Origin: Phytopseudomonas straminea
GTDB taxonomy: Bacteria > Pseudomonadota > Gammaproteobacteria > Pseudomonadales > Pseudomonadaceae
Assembly: GCF_900112645.1 (NCBI RefSeq)
Contig: NZ_FOMO01000003.1
Coordinates: forward strand, 248,001 to 312,000
Length of the DNA: 64,000 bases
Direction of reading: 5' to 3'
Shown here piece by piece: positions 37,862-47,760 of this stretch. Under the pieces are notes generated by a model. It did not search any database, had not been told where the DNA came from, and saw nothing but the letters and a program-made list of their open reading frames with translations. A program made the translations under genes and the position numbers. Every line of letters starts with the position of its first letter. Within the stretch, counting starts at the first letter, position 1.

Positions 37862-38610
37862 CGTGGAGCTCCTCCCATGAAGAGTGATTGCCGAAGGCGG
37901 AATTCGCGGACCAGAATCGGCATGATCAAAAACGCGTCGCGGACGTAGCGGCCCACCAGACGGCGTGGTTCGGTATAAGCACGGTGCAGCCATTCCAGCG
38001 AGCAGCGTTGCATCCACATCGGGGCGCGTTGCAGCTTGCCGGACAGGAAGTTGATCGAAGCGCCTACGCACAGGCCGATGCCGACCGCCTGGTCGGTCTC
38101 GAAGATCTTGTGGGCAAGAATCTCCTGGCGTGGGCAGCCCACCGACAGCACCACCAGATTGGACGGGTGCTCGACCACGAACGACAGGCAGGCCTTAACC
38201 GCTTCTTCGTTGTCGATGAAGCCCATCGGCGGGTTGTGGTGGTGGAAGGTGATGCTCGGGAAGCGCTCACGCAGGCGAGCGACGTCATCGTCTTCGCAGC
38301 CGATGATGGTCACGCCCCAGGCGCGCTCTTCGGCGATATTCATCAGCTCCGCGGTCAGCGTGCTGCCCGGAATGGCGTCCTCGACCGGCACCTTGAGCAT
38401 GCGCAGCAGCGGTAGCAGCACGCGGCTGTCGCAGATGCGGTGGCGGGCCACGGCGTAGGCGCGCTTGAGGTCACGGTCGGTTTCCAGTTGCACCACGTGA
38501 TTAACGTTGGGCGTCACGATATAGCTGTATTTCTCGGTGCTGTGCTCAACCAAGTCCTCGATCAGGCGATCCTTGGTGCCACCGTAGAACTCGATATCAA
38601 AGGCTTTCAT
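37858..38610 (-). CDS. WecG/TagA/CpsF-family glycosyltransferase (copy 2)
   Basis: This 250-residue glycosyltransferase has the family pattern [31 protein letters not shown] with the conserved aspartate, [16 protein letters not shown] and the C-terminal [19 protein letters not shown]. The start at 38610 is chosen for its AGAGGTG binding site and because MKAFDIEF resembles the family's beginning. An ATG at 38676 overlaps the upstream stop as ATGA and would add 22 charged residues; it is equally possible. It overlaps manC by ATGA and is coupled to it. Confidence 0.9.
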   Translation of the reverse strand: MKAFDIEFYGGTKDRLIEDLVEHSTEKYSYIVTPNVNHVVQLETDRDLKRAYAVARHRICDSRVLLPLLRMLKVPVEDAIPGSTLTAELMNIAEERAWGVTIIGCEDDDVARLRERFPSITFHHHNPPMGFIDNEEAVKACLSFVVEHPSNLVVLSVGCPRQEILAHKIFETDQAVGIGLCVGASINFLSGKLQRAPMWMQRCSLEWLHRAYTEPRRLVGRYVRDAFLIMPILVREFRLRQSLFMGGAPR

Positions 38611-38672
38611 CAACACCTCTTTGCGCCACTGGCGCGTATCACGCACGGGCAACGATTCCTGTTGCTCGCGAT

Positions 38673-39437
38673 TCATTTGCCCAATGCCGCCTTCAGCAAT
38701 TTGCTGTGCGTATGCAGGTAATGCAGGACATACAAAGAGATGCTATGCAGCGGGGATAGTTTCATGACCTCCCGACGAATGCGCATGTCTTCCTTCAGCG
38801 CGTCGAAGCGGCGGCTGGTGGAAACCCCGGTGGTGTCGAAGATGCACAGCGGCGACTCGATCTTCAGCACGTCGCGCTGATGATCCTGGCCCTGCAGGAA
38901 TTCGACGATCATGCAGTAGTCCGCCGAGAGCTTGAAATCCTCGCGAAAGCGCACGTTGCGCAGACGCTCGTTCTCGAAGTACATGGCCTGGTGGCTGGAC
39001 GGCATGCCCAGCACCAGGTGCTCGATCTTCTTCGCCTTCTGCGGGGTGAGGCGACCCTCGGCATTCTGCAGGTAGTAGTCGCCGTACACGTAGCGAGGCT
39101 TGCCGGGTGCTTTCTCGATGGCATCGGCGACCTTCTGCAGCACGTTCTCGTCGTAGAAGAAGTCGCCGCTGTTGAGGAACAGCGTGTAGCCCTCGGTCGC
39201 CGAGCCCTTGATCAGGCCCTTGTTCATGGCGTCGTAGAGGCCCTTGTCGCGCTCGCTGGTGATCTCGGCGTAGGGCTCGTCGATGGTCGCCAGCCACTCG
39301 GCGCCGCCATCGGTGGAGGCGCCATCGACGACTATCCAGCGGAAGTTGCGGTAAGTCTGGGCCGCCACACTCTGGTAGGTCTGCTTGAGACCCTCCAGGT
39401 TATTCCAGTTGATGGTTACGATACTGAATTGGGTCAT
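38673..39437 (-). CDS. Family 2 glycosyltransferase (WcaE-like)
   Basis: This 254-residue GT-A enzyme starts with FSIVTINWNNLEGLKQTYQS and has WIVVDGASTDGG and the sugar-nucleotide binding region SERDKGLYDAMNKGL. The C-terminus is helical. The opening is reminiscent of WcaE of the colanic acid cluster. It overlaps the polymerase gene by 38 bases, so translation is likely coupled. It should add one sugar of the repeat unit at the cytosolic face of the membrane. The donor sugar is not evident. Confidence 0.92.
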   Translation of the reverse strand: MTQFSIVTINWNNLEGLKQTYQSVAAQTYRNFRWIVVDGASTDGGAEWLATIDEPYAEITSERDKGLYDAMNKGLIKGSATEGYTLFLNSGDFFYDENVLQKVADAIEKAPGKPRYVYGDYYLQNAEGRLTPQKAKKIEHLVLGMPSSHQAMYFENERLRNVRFREDFKLSADYCMIVEFLQGQDHQRDVLKIESPLCIFDTTGVSTSRRFDALKEDMRIRREVMKLSPLHSISLYVLHYLHTHSKLLKAALGK

Positions 39438-40683
39438 GGCGTGTGCCTCTGATCTCACGAGTCGGGGATTCTTGCGCAACGTAGGCGCGGGAGAAGTAAA
39501 GGAAGCAGGCGGCGCCGATACCCAGTACATCGCCGCCGTACATCATCGAGTTGGATAGGAACATGTTGAGCATCTGGAACCAGAAGATCAGCTGGAAGGC
39601 ACTGAGCAACGGGCCTTTTTCGGGGCAGCGCTTCATGATGCGCAGATAGCCGAAGTAGAAGATCAGCGCGATCAGCGGAGTGAGGAAACCGTAGCGGTAG
39701 TAGACGCCGACGATGCCCACGTCCGAGAGGTAGAAGTGCTCGTTGTAGAGCGCCCCGAAGCCGCCTTTCCACTGCAGCGACAGCGAGCCCATGCCGATGT
39801 ACATGTTGTCCGCGACCGCGCCGAGGATGATCGCCGTGGTGTTGTCGCGCACGCCGGGGCCGGTGGTGGCCTCGTCGAGCAGTGCCTGGAACTTGTCGAA
39901 CTGCGCGTAATAGAACTCGGGGAAGATGGCGAACGAGGCGACCAGAATGGTGGCGGCCAGCAGCCCGAGCTTGAGCAGCGAGTCGATACGGTCGCGGAAG
40001 ATCCAGATACCGGCCAGGGCCCAGATGACCATGGTCTGGCGGGTCTGCAGTACCAGCCACAGGTAGGAGGCGAAGAACAACAGGATGCAGACTCTGGCCA
40101 CCGAAATGCGCTCCTTCATGCTGTACATCAACATGAAGGCGCAGATGGTCACGTAGCTTGAACCGATTCGGTAGCGATCAGGGCGCAGCAGCTGGCTGCC
40201 GGCGTCCTTGGCGTCCATGGTGAAGGACACGCCGGCGTTTTCCGGGATGATCTTGAAGAAGTAGCAGTAACCCACGAAGGCGCAAGTCAGGCCCGAGTAC
40301 AGGAAGAAGGTCTCCAGGTGCTTCTGGGTCGGCGATGTCTTGATCATCAGATACAGCGCCGGGAAGAACACCAGGTAGGCGAAGCTGCGGCGCTCCTCGA
40401 GCAGGCCGTAGATGAACGGCTGGTCGAAGTTGAGCTCGGCCATGATCGCCGAGACGACCGGCAGCACCAGGCCCATGAAGATGATCCACAGGCTGGTCTT
40501 GGACTGGTAGATGCGCTTCCAGACCAGGAACAGTGCCCCGGAGGCAGCCAGAATACCGAGCAGCCAGAGCTCGCGCAGGTAGGGGATGCCAGCCTTTTTG
40601 TCGTCGGTCAGAAAGAAACAGGCCGAGTTCAGGACAAACAAGATCAGCAGCAGATTGCGGTATGCCAGGAGTTGCTTGAACAA
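39400..40683 (-). CDS. wzy: O-antigen polymerase-like protein (Wzy)
   Basis: This 427-residue membrane protein has about ten to twelve hydrophobic segments and a large periplasmic loop near residues 255-320 (TTGPGVRDNTTAIILGAV). Wzy proteins share little sequence, so this call rests on topology and on its place among polysaccharide genes. It would polymerise flipped repeat units at the periplasmic face under control of the Wzc co-polymerase. Its 3' end overlaps the GT2 gene by 38 bases. Confidence 0.8.
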   Translation of the reverse strand: MFKQLLAYRNLLLILFVLNSACFFLTDDKKAGIPYLRELWLLGILAASGALFLVWKRIYQSKTSLWIIFMGLVLPVVSAIMAELNFDQPFIYGLLEERRSFAYLVFFPALYLMIKTSPTQKHLETFFLYSGLTCAFVGYCYFFKIIPENAGVSFTMDAKDAGSQLLRPDRYRIGSSYVTICAFMLMYSMKERISVARVCILLFFASYLWLVLQTRQTMVIWALAGIWIFRDRIDSLLKLGLLAATILVASFAIFPEFYYAQFDKFQALLDEATTGPGVRDNTTAIILGAVADNMYIGMGSLSLQWKGGFGALYNEHFYLSDVGIVGVYYRYGFLTPLIALIFYFGYLRIMKRCPEKGPLLSAFQLIFWFQMLNMFLSNSMMYGGDVLGIGAACFLYFSRAYVAQESPTREIRGTRHDPIQYRNHQLE

Positions 40684-40752
40684 GCTCGCCTTCCCATATC
40701 GAAATTGTCTTGGCCCACAGGCGACGCCGCGTAGGCGTGGCTTGCGAGGTAT

Positions 40753-41214
40753 CTAGTACAGCGCCTGCAAGTAATCGCGGGTGTTGCTGTGGATGCGCGG
40801 CTCGTCGCGCATCTCATCGATCGGCCACCAGCGGTAGCGACCGTGTTGCACGCTCGGCGGCTGCAGGTTCTGCTGCGCGCCCAGCTCGATTGCGTAGGCA
40901 ATGACCACGTAGTGGGTATCCGGCGAGTCGCCGAACACGCTGTCGTCATAAAAGTGCTCGTACACGCCGAGCAGCCTGCTCTGGTCGCGGCTGAATGCCT
41001 GGCCCAGTTCTTCCCGGGTCAGGCGGGCGAATGCCGCGTCCAGCGTTTCATTCTTTTGAATCCGCCCGCCTGGGGCGAACCAACTGCCCTGGGCGGGGCG
41101 GTTGAGCCGCTCGCCCAGAAGCAGTTCGCCCTGCGGGTTACGTACCAGAAGATCGATGGACACCAACGGGGTGCTGGCGACCACGGTCTTGAAGGTATCG
41201 GCCGGCAGGAACAT
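40753..41214 (-). CDS. gmm: GDP-mannose mannosyl hydrolase (Nudix)
   Basis: This 153-residue Nudix-fold enzyme hydrolyses GDP-mannose or GDP-fucose to GDP and free sugar. The Nudix-like segment GGRIQKNETLDAAFARLTRE EL is in the Gmm form, lacking one canonical glutamate, as in GDP-mannose hydrolases. The C-terminal WWPIDEMRDEPRIHSNTRDY is characteristic. It starts one base after the fcl stop. It may tune GDP-sugar levels in the pathway. Confidence 0.93.
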   Translation of the reverse strand: MFLPADTFKTVVASTPLVSIDLLVRNPQGELLLGERLNRPAQGSWFAPGGRIQKNETLDAAFARLTREELGQAFSRDQSRLLGVYEHFYDDSVFGDSPDTHYVVIAYAIELGAQQNLQPPSVQHGRYRWWPIDEMRDEPRIHSNTRDYLQALY

Positions 41215-41215
41215 G

Positions 41216-42190
41216 TCAGCCCCGTACGTCGTCGATGTTGTCGACGAACCAGCGGTAGGCGTCGCGCAGACCGGTTTCCAGGTCGATGCTCGCCGTCCAG
41301 CCGAGCTTGGCCAGGCGCGAGACGTCCATCAGCTTGCGCGGCGTGCCATCGGGCTTGCTCGAGTCGAAGGTCAGGCGACCTTGGAACTCGGTGACCCGCG
41401 CGATGGTTTCGGCCAGCTCGCGAATGGTGCAGTCCTGGCCGGTACCAACGTTGATGTGCGAGAGCATCGGCTGGGTGTGCGCCTGATAGCTCACCTCATC
41501 CAGGTTCATTACGTGAACGCTGGCCGCGGCCATGTCGTCGACGTGCAGGAACTCGCGCATCGGCGTGCCGCTGCCCCAGATCACCACCTCATCGTCGCCA
41601 CGCAGGGTCGCTTCGTGGAAGCGGCGCAGCAGGGCGGGGATGACATGGCTGTTTTCCGGGTGGTAGTTGTCGTGCGGGCCGTACAGGTTGGTCGGCATCA
41701 CGCTGCGGTAGTCACGGCCATGCTGGCGGTTGTAGCTCTCGCACAGCTTGATCCCGGCGATCTTGGCGATCGCGTAGGGCTCGTTGGTCGGCTCCAGCAC
41801 GCCGGTCAGCAGGGCTTCTTCACGCATCGGCTGCTCGGCATGCTTGGGGTAGATGCACGAGCTGCCCAGCGACAGCAGCTTTTGGACGCCGGCTTCGTGG
41901 GCCGCGTTGATGACGTTGGCCTCGATCATCAGGTTCTGATAGATGAAGTCGGCCGGATACTGGTTGTTGGCATGAATGCCGCCGACCTTCGCCGCAGCCA
42001 GATAGATCTGGTCGATGCGCTGCTCGGCGAAGAAACGCTTCACGCTGGCCGCATCGACCAGATCGACGCTTTCGCGCGGCGCGGTGATGATGCTCTGGTA
42101 ACCCAGGCTCTGCAGGTGGCGCACGATCGCCGAACCGACCATTCCACGATGGCCGGCGACGAAGACGCGCTGGTTGAGAAGCGCGCTCAT
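41216..42190 (-). CDS. fcl: GDP-L-fucose synthase
   Basis: This 324-residue short-chain dehydrogenase/reductase epimerises and reduces GDP-4-keto-6-deoxymannose to GDP-L-fucose. The NADP-binding motif is [16 protein letters not shown], the catalytic serine is in SSCIYPK and the YxxxK motif is in [10 protein letters not shown]. It follows gmd by two bases and precedes gmm by one base, so the three genes form a tight GDP-sugar unit. An alternative name is wcaG. Confidence 0.96.
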   Translation of the reverse strand: MSALLNQRVFVAGHRGMVGSAIVRHLQSLGYQSIITAPRESVDLVDAASVKRFFAEQRIDQIYLAAAKVGGIHANNQYPADFIYQNLMIEANVINAAHEAGVQKLLSLGSSCIYPKHAEQPMREEALLTGVLEPTNEPYAIAKIAGIKLCESYNRQHGRDYRSVMPTNLYGPHDNYHPENSHVIPALLRRFHEATLRGDDEVVIWGSGTPMREFLHVDDMAAASVHVMNLDEVSYQAHTQPMLSHINVGTGQDCTIRELAETIARVTEFQGRLTFDSSKPDGTPRKLMDVSRLAKLGWTASIDLETGLRDAYRWFVDNIDDVRG

Positions 42191-42192
42191 GC

Positions 42193-43317
42193 TCAGTTCT
42201 CCACGGAGACCGGCAGCTCGTGGCCGTGCTCACGCAGCAGCGCGTGACGCTGAGCGACCTTGAGGTCTTCGCGAACCATTTCGGCGCACATCTGCTGTAC
42301 GGTGATTTCCGGCGTCCAGCCCAGTTTGGTCTTGGCCTTGGTCGGGTCGCCCAGCAGGGTGTCGACTTCGGCAGGGCGGAAGTAACGTGGGTCGATGCGT
42401 ACGATCACGTCGCCGACTTTCAGCGCCGGTGCCTTGTCGCCTTCGATGCGCTCGACGATGCCTTGCTCGTCCACGCCGGTGCCTTCGAAGCGCAGGTGCA
42501 CGCCCAGCTCGGCAGCCGACCAGGTGATGAACTCACGCACCGAGTACTGCACGCCGGTGGCGATCACGAAGTCGTCCGGTTGCTCCTGTTGCAGCATCAT
42601 CCACTGCATGCGCACGTAGTCCTTGGCATGGCCCCAGTCGCGCAGCGAATCGATGTTACCCATGTACAGGCAAGGCTCCAGACCCTGGGCGATGTTGGCC
42701 AGGCCGCGGGTGATCTTGCGGGTCACGAAGGTTTCGCCACGGCGCGGCGACTCGTGGTTGAACAGGATGCCGTTGCACGCGTACATACCATAGGCTTCGC
42801 GGTAGTTAACGGTGATCCAGTAGGCGTACATCTTGGCGACCGCGTAAGGCGAGCGCGGGTAGAAGGGGGTAGTTTCCTTCTGCGGAATTTCCTGCACCAG
42901 GCCGTACAGCTCGGAGGTGGAGGCCTGATAGAAACGGGTTTTCTTCTCCAGACCCAGCAGGCGGATGGCTTCGAGGATGCGCAGGGTACCCATGGCATCG
43001 ACGTCAGCGGTGTATTCCGGGGCTTCGAAGCTGACCGCTACGTGGGATTGTGCGCCGAGGTTGTAGACCTCGTCAGGCTGCACTTCCTGGATGATGCGGG
43101 TCAGGTTCGACGAGTCGTTCAGGTCGCCGTAATGCAGGATGAAGTTCTGGTTGTCGACATGCGGATCCTGATAGATGTGATCCACTCGCTGGGTGTTGAA
43201 GGACGACGCGCGGCGTTTGATGCCATGCACCTGGTAACCCTTTTCCAGCAGGAACTCGGCGAGGTAGGAACCGTCCTGACCTGTGATACCGGTGATGAGT
43301 GCTTTTTTCTGTTCCAT
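42193..43317 (-). CDS. gmd: GDP-mannose 4,6-dehydratase
   Basis: This 374-residue enzyme converts GDP-mannose to GDP-4-keto-6-deoxymannose. The NADP-binding motif is [17 protein letters not shown]. The active site is in STSELYG and [10 protein letters not shown], and [19 protein letters not shown] is the Gmd signature. The ATG at 43317 has AGGT upstream; a start seven codons earlier is less likely. It directly precedes fcl and uses the product of manC. Confidence 0.97.
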   Translation of the reverse strand: MEQKKALITGITGQDGSYLAEFLLEKGYQVHGIKRRASSFNTQRVDHIYQDPHVDNQNFILHYGDLNDSSNLTRIIQEVQPDEVYNLGAQSHVAVSFEAPEYTADVDAMGTLRILEAIRLLGLEKKTRFYQASTSELYGLVQEIPQKETTPFYPRSPYAVAKMYAYWITVNYREAYGMYACNGILFNHESPRRGETFVTRKITRGLANIAQGLEPCLYMGNIDSLRDWGHAKDYVRMQWMMLQQEQPDDFVIATGVQYSVREFITWSAAELGVHLRFEGTGVDEQGIVERIEGDKAPALKVGDVIVRIDPRYFRPAEVDTLLGDPTKAKTKLGWTPEITVQQMCAEMVREDLKVAQRHALLREHGHELPVSVEN

Positions 43318-43383
43318 TGCAATACCTGCGATGTCCAATTGATTAGAGAGCTGTAGCCAAAATCGCTGCGCGCGGTCGGTGGA

Positions 43384-44532
43384 TCAGGCGCGTTTGAGCA
43401 GCATTTGCAGGCGTTCGATGACGCCGAGAAAAATGATCCGTACCGACGGAAACTTGTAAAAGAAACGGTAGATGTCGTACTCCGCCTTCTGCCGCGTTTT
43501 GCTGTCGCTGATGAGGTCGGCGGAGTCGATCAGGGCTAGGCCCTCACCTTCGATGTTGTGCAGGATGCTCAGTTCCATGGGCTTCATGGAAAGCGCGAAA
43601 TTGTGCAGCCCGCGGGCGTTGGTACGGGTCAATTGCAGGCCTTTGCAGGTCTTGCTGCCGTACAGATTGGTGGCGAAGTCGTAGTCGGCGAGCACCGGAT
43701 TGCGCCGCTTGATGCACGCAGGCAGCAGCTCGCAGTAGGCGTCGTAGATCGACAGGCTGTCCTCACGGCGAGCGAACTTGTAGTCCACCGCTTTTTGCTG
43801 GATCGGCACCTGGAAACGCGACGAGGCGATGTTGAAGTGCTGGCCCGGGTCGCCGAAGTTGGTGGTCAGCGAGCGGAACGGGTACACGAAGTACAGGTCC
43901 TTGGCGATGATGTAGGCGGTGTACAGCTTGAGCCACGAGGACTCCGGCCAGCCGCGAATATCTGCCGGGATGCCGTCGATGTGACTGATATCGGTGCCGT
44001 TGTTTTCCAGCCACTGGCGGAAGCCCTGCCAGTGCCGGCGCGACCAGGCCTGGCCCCACGAGGCGGCCATCTGGATGAAGTGCACGTGAGAATCGCCATC
44101 GTCGATCGGCATGAAGGGCAGGTCGACGGTCTGGCTGAACTGCACGCTGTAAAGACTGATGCCGGCCACGCCGGTATCGTCCGCATAGGCCTGCAGGGCC
44201 CTGTGGGTGTAGTCGTAAAAGAACGGTGAAACGAACAGATCGTCCTCGAGGATGATCACGTCACCGTACTGCTCGGTCAGGTCGCCACAGCTGAGCACGT
44301 GCTGGCGCAGGCCGAGGCGCTGCGGGTGGGCGATGATCAGCTTTTCGCCGTGGGGCCAGTCGAACGCTTCGGCGACCTGGCGCGGCGCCGGATTGCCGGA
44401 GTTGTCCAGGCTGATCACCAGGCGCACGTTGCCTTCGGGGTACTGCGCCTGGATCAGCGAGCCCAGCAGGCGGCTGAGGCTCTTGGGGCGGTTGTAGCCG
44501 ATGACGACGATAGTGGGTAATTGTTCGGTCAT
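43384..44532 (-). CDS. Glycosyltransferase, GT-A type (GNT-I-like)
   Basis: This 382-residue protein opens with TIVVIGYNRPKSLSRLLGSL and has the acidic metal-binding motif IILEDDLFVSP, as in GT2/GT13-like enzymes. The middle (AASWGQAWSRRHWQGFRQWL) is typical of bacterial relatives annotated as glycosyltransferases. It probably adds one sugar of the repeat unit. The donor is unknown. A 66-base gap separates it from gmd, and about 200 bases separate it from ugd. Confidence 0.85.
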   Translation of the reverse strand: MTEQLPTIVVIGYNRPKSLSRLLGSLIQAQYPEGNVRLVISLDNSGNPAPRQVAEAFDWPHGEKLIIAHPQRLGLRQHVLSCGDLTEQYGDVIILEDDLFVSPFFYDYTHRALQAYADDTGVAGISLYSVQFSQTVDLPFMPIDDGDSHVHFIQMAASWGQAWSRRHWQGFRQWLENNGTDISHIDGIPADIRGWPESSWLKLYTAYIIAKDLYFVYPFRSLTTNFGDPGQHFNIASSRFQVPIQQKAVDYKFARREDSLSIYDAYCELLPACIKRRNPVLADYDFATNLYGSKTCKGLQLTRTNARGLHNFALSMKPMELSILHNIEGEGLALIDSADLISDSKTRQKAEYDIYRFFYKFPSVRIIFLGVIERLQMLLKRA

Positions 44533-44734
44533 GGGATCGAAACCGGTCTCTTCAAAAAAGGGTTGAGCCAATCACTGCTGGCACCGCGCGGCGCTCCTTA
44601 GCGCGCACCGCTTCGCACGCCTGATCGAAAACCAGGCGGCGGGCAGTGGCAGAGGGGGAGTGCAGCGCTATGGCCTCGCGCATGTTGCGTCGGGCCAAGG
44701 GGGTGTGGGTGATGACGTCCATGTCAGCGTTGGC

Positions 44735-46081
44735 TCAGCCGTTCACTTGTTTACGGCCAATGCCGTAATAGTCGAAGCCTTCGCGGTTCACCTGGCCGAG
44801 GTCGTACTGGTTACGGCCATCGATGATCACCGGCTGCTTGAGCAGCTTCTTCAGTGCCTTGAAGTCTGGGCGGCGGAACGGCTTCCACTCGGTGACCAAC
44901 ACCAGGGCGTCGGCATCGATGGCGGCTTCGTACTGACCGTCGACGATCTGCAGGCGACCTTCGTTGAACCAGTGCTCCGGGAACTCGCGGGCGGCGGTTT
45001 CGCGGGCGATCGGGTCGAAGGCTTTGACCTTGGCGCCGGCGTTGATCAGGCTGTTGATCAGCACCACGCTGGGGGCTTCACGCATGTCGTCGGTACCCGG
45101 CTTGAACGCCAGGCCCCAGACGGCGAAGGTGCGGCCCTTGAGGTCGCCTTCGAAGTGGGCGGCCAGCTTGTTGAACAGCGACTGCTTCTGCTGATCGTTA
45201 CGCGCTTCGACGGCCTGCAGCAGCTTGGGCTCGAAGTCGTTCTGGTGAGCGATGCTGATCAGCGCCTTGACGTCTTTCGGGAAGCACGAGCCGCCGTAGC
45301 CGCAGCCGGCGTAGATGAAGTGGTAGCCGATACGCTGGTCCGAGCCGATGCCCAGGCGCACGTTCTCGATGTCTACGTCGAGGCGGTCGCAGAGGCTGGC
45401 GATCTCGTTCATGAAGGAAATCTTGGTGGCCAGCATGGCGTTGGCGGCGTACTTGGTCATTTCCGCATCGCGCACGCCCATGAACTTGATGCGCGGGTTG
45501 TTGCGAATGAAGGGGGCGTACAGCTCGCTCATCACCTGACGAGCGCGCTCGCTGTCGGTGCCGACGATGATGCGGTCCGGGTGCATGAAGTCGTCGACCG
45601 CGGCGCCTTCCTTGAGAAATTCCGGGTTGGAGACCACGTCGAAGCTGATGGTCTTGCCGCGCAGTTCGAGCTGCTCGAGGATCTCGGCACGAACCAGGTC
45701 GGCGGTGCCCACCGGTACGGTGGACTTGTTGATCACGGTGGTGTGGCGGGTCATCAGGCTGCCGACCTGACGGGCGACTTCCAAGACGTAACGCAGGTCG
45801 GCCGAGCCATCTTCACCGGGCGGAGTGCCGACCGCGATGAAGATGATGTCCGACTGCTCCATCGCTTCGGTCAGCTGGGTGGTGAACAGCAGGCGACCGG
45901 CCGCGAAGTTCTCTTCCACCACAGTTTCCAGACCCGGCTCGTAAATCGGCAGGATGCCTTTCTTGAGGTTCTCGATCTTTTTCGGATCGACATCCACGCA
46001 GACAACCGTGTTGCCCATCTCGGCGATACAGGCACCGGTGACGAGGCCGACGTAGCCGGTTCCAACGACAGTGATATTCAT
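44735..46081 (-). CDS. ugd: UDP-glucose 6-dehydrogenase
   Basis: This 448-residue enzyme oxidises UDP-glucose to UDP-glucuronate with NAD. The nucleotide-binding motif is GTGYVGLVTGACIAEMG, and the catalytic Cys266 lies in GCGYGGSCFPKD. The length is standard. Its presence predicts glucuronic acid in the polysaccharide. It lies 52 bases after the initiating transferase gene in the same operon. Confidence 0.97.
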   Translation of the reverse strand: MNITVVGTGYVGLVTGACIAEMGNTVVCVDVDPKKIENLKKGILPIYEPGLETVVEENFAAGRLLFTTQLTEAMEQSDIIFIAVGTPPGEDGSADLRYVLEVARQVGSLMTRHTTVINKSTVPVGTADLVRAEILEQLELRGKTISFDVVSNPEFLKEGAAVDDFMHPDRIIVGTDSERARQVMSELYAPFIRNNPRIKFMGVRDAEMTKYAANAMLATKISFMNEIASLCDRLDVDIENVRLGIGSDQRIGYHFIYAGCGYGGSCFPKDVKALISIAHQNDFEPKLLQAVEARNDQQKQSLFNKLAAHFEGDLKGRTFAVWGLAFKPGTDDMREAPSVVLINSLINAGAKVKAFDPIARETAAREFPEHWFNEGRLQIVDGQYEAAIDADALVLVTEWKPFRRPDFKALKKLLKQPVIIDGRNQYDLGQVNREGFDYYGIGRKQVNG

Positions 46082-46133
46082 GGATAAACTTTCCTTGAGT
46101 TAACGTTAATCGTTACTGCGCCAAACGGGCGCA

Positions 46134-47525
46134 TTAGTAAATGTCGCGCGAGAAAAGGGTGAAGGGCGTCTTCACCAGGATCTTGATGTCCAGCCACAGG
46201 GACCAGTTGTTGATGTAATCCAGGTCCTTCTCCACGCGTTGCTGCATCTTTTCCAGGGTTTCGGTTTCACCGCGGTGACCGGTCACCTGGGCCAGGCCGG
46301 TGATGCCGGGTTTGAGGCGATGACGGGCCATGTAGGCGAGGATCTTGTCACTGTAGTAGTTGTTGTGCGCCACGGCATGGGGGCGCGGGCCAACCAGGGA
46401 CATCTCGCCACGCAGCACGTTGATCAGCTGCGGCAGCTCGTCAATCGAGGTGCGGCGCAGGAAGCGGCCGACCGGGGTGATGCGCGGGTCTTCGCGGGTC
46501 GCCTGCTTGACGGCCTTGTCGTCGTGCATGCGCATGGAGCGGAATTTCCACACCAGGATCACGCCGCCGTTCCAGCCGTGGCGCGGCTGCAGGAAGAACA
46601 CCGGGCCAGGCGAGGAGAGCTTCACGGCGATGGCCGCGATGATGAACACCGGGCTCAGGGCCAGCAGCGCCAGGAGGGCCAGGGTGCGATCCATCAGCTC
46701 TTTGCTGAATACCGCAGCCGGGTGCGAGCTGATTGGGCTTTCGTTGAGGTAGATGGCCGGCAACTGCTCGATCTGCGAGATCGACTGGTTGAGCAGCGGC
46801 ATGCTGCCGAAGTCCGGTACCCATACTACGTCGACGCTCATGTCCAGCAGGTCGATGTAAAGCTTCTCGATGTGCGAGATCTCGTCCAGGGTCAGCGCGA
46901 TGTACACGCGGCGCACGCCGTGTTGCTCGGTGACGTCACGCAGCTCCTTGAGCTTGCCGAGAATCGGGAAGCGGCCGTCCTGGGTGTGGGCGTCGTCGCT
47001 GGAGGCGATCAGGCCGACCAGGGGCACGCGGTTGTTGGCGGTCAGGCGCTCGGCCAGCTCATGAGCTTTCTCGCCCGAGCCGATGATCAGCGAAACGCGC
47101 TCGTTGCGCAGCTTCTGCGAGTGCAGACGAGCGAAGTAGCGCAGCGGAATGAAGGCGATGGCCTGAGCGAGGAAGCCCAGCAGCGCCCACTCGCGCATGA
47201 TCTCGAAGGAGAAGCGATCCAGGCTCTGGCTGAAGTAGGCAATGAACAACAGGCCCGCCAGTAGGGTTAGCCAGCCAGCCAACAGGTGAGCCAGGCCGGT
47301 CAGGTAGCCGAAGCGCTTGTGGTAGACGCGCAGCATGCCGTACGCCGGTACTGAGCCGAGCACGGTGAGGACGATCAGCAGGCGATATTCGGTGGGCACG
47401 TCGCCGTAGCGCTGAACGACCAGGTAGCAGAGCAGCATGCTGACCAGAGTAATGGCGCAGGTCCATTGACCCCAGAACGTGAGTCCCCTGCGGTTCTCGG
47501 CAGGATTGATCCGTTTGGAAATCAT
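46134..47525 (-). CDS. Undecaprenyl-phosphate glucose phosphotransferase (WcaJ/PslA type)
   Basis: This 463-residue polyprenyl-phosphate hexose-1-phosphate transferase starts repeat-unit assembly on undecaprenyl phosphate. It has four N-terminal membrane helices, a CoA-binding-like central domain (GSGEKAHELAERLTANN), and the catalytic C-terminal domain with SLVGPRPHAVAHN, HRLKPGITGLAQVTGHRGET and DYINNWSLWLDIKIL. These motifs favour glucose-1-phosphate as first sugar. The ATG at 47525 overlaps the stop of a small upstream gene as ATGA. Confidence 0.94.
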   Translation of the reverse strand: MISKRINPAENRRGLTFWGQWTCAITLVSMLLCYLVVQRYGDVPTEYRLLIVLTVLGSVPAYGMLRVYHKRFGYLTGLAHLLAGWLTLLAGLLFIAYFSQSLDRFSFEIMREWALLGFLAQAIAFIPLRYFARLHSQKLRNERVSLIIGSGEKAHELAERLTANNRVPLVGLIASSDDAHTQDGRFPILGKLKELRDVTEQHGVRRVYIALTLDEISHIEKLYIDLLDMSVDVVWVPDFGSMPLLNQSISQIEQLPAIYLNESPISSHPAAVFSKELMDRTLALLALLALSPVFIIAAIAVKLSSPGPVFFLQPRHGWNGGVILVWKFRSMRMHDDKAVKQATREDPRITPVGRFLRRTSIDELPQLINVLRGEMSLVGPRPHAVAHNNYYSDKILAYMARHRLKPGITGLAQVTGHRGETETLEKMQQRVEKDLDYINNWSLWLDIKILVKTPFTLFSRDIY

Positions 47526-47689
47526 TTGCGGCGATCCTCGTGCAAATCTTCGATGAAGTAAGTGGCCTCCGGAAAACGCACGAGAGGCGACATGTCCTTG
47601 GTTGCAGCGGTGGTGGGCGTGCCCAGGGTCTCGCGGCGCATCAGCGCCTGCTGAAAGGGTTGCGCCCTGAAACTGATCTCTCGACGCAT
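47522..47689 (-). CDS. Small 55-residue protein coupled to the WcaJ-type gene
   Basis: A 55-codon frame starts at ATG 47689 with GGAGG about ten bases upstream and ends in a TGA that overlaps the next ATG (ATGA). The product is basic at both ends (MRREISFRAQPFQQALMRRE, HEDRRK) and has no membrane segment. The strong binding site and coupling suggest it is translated. I do not recognise it. It could assist the initiating transferase or simply couple translation. Confidence 0.6.
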   Translation of the reverse strand: MRREISFRAQPFQQALMRRETLGTPTTAATKDMSPLVRFPEATYFIEDLHEDRRK

Positions 47690-47760
47690 GGTTTTCCAAC
47701 CTCCAACAAATACGAATCCTGCGGCCTGAACCGACAGGCACGCGTTTATCAGGCAGTCAA

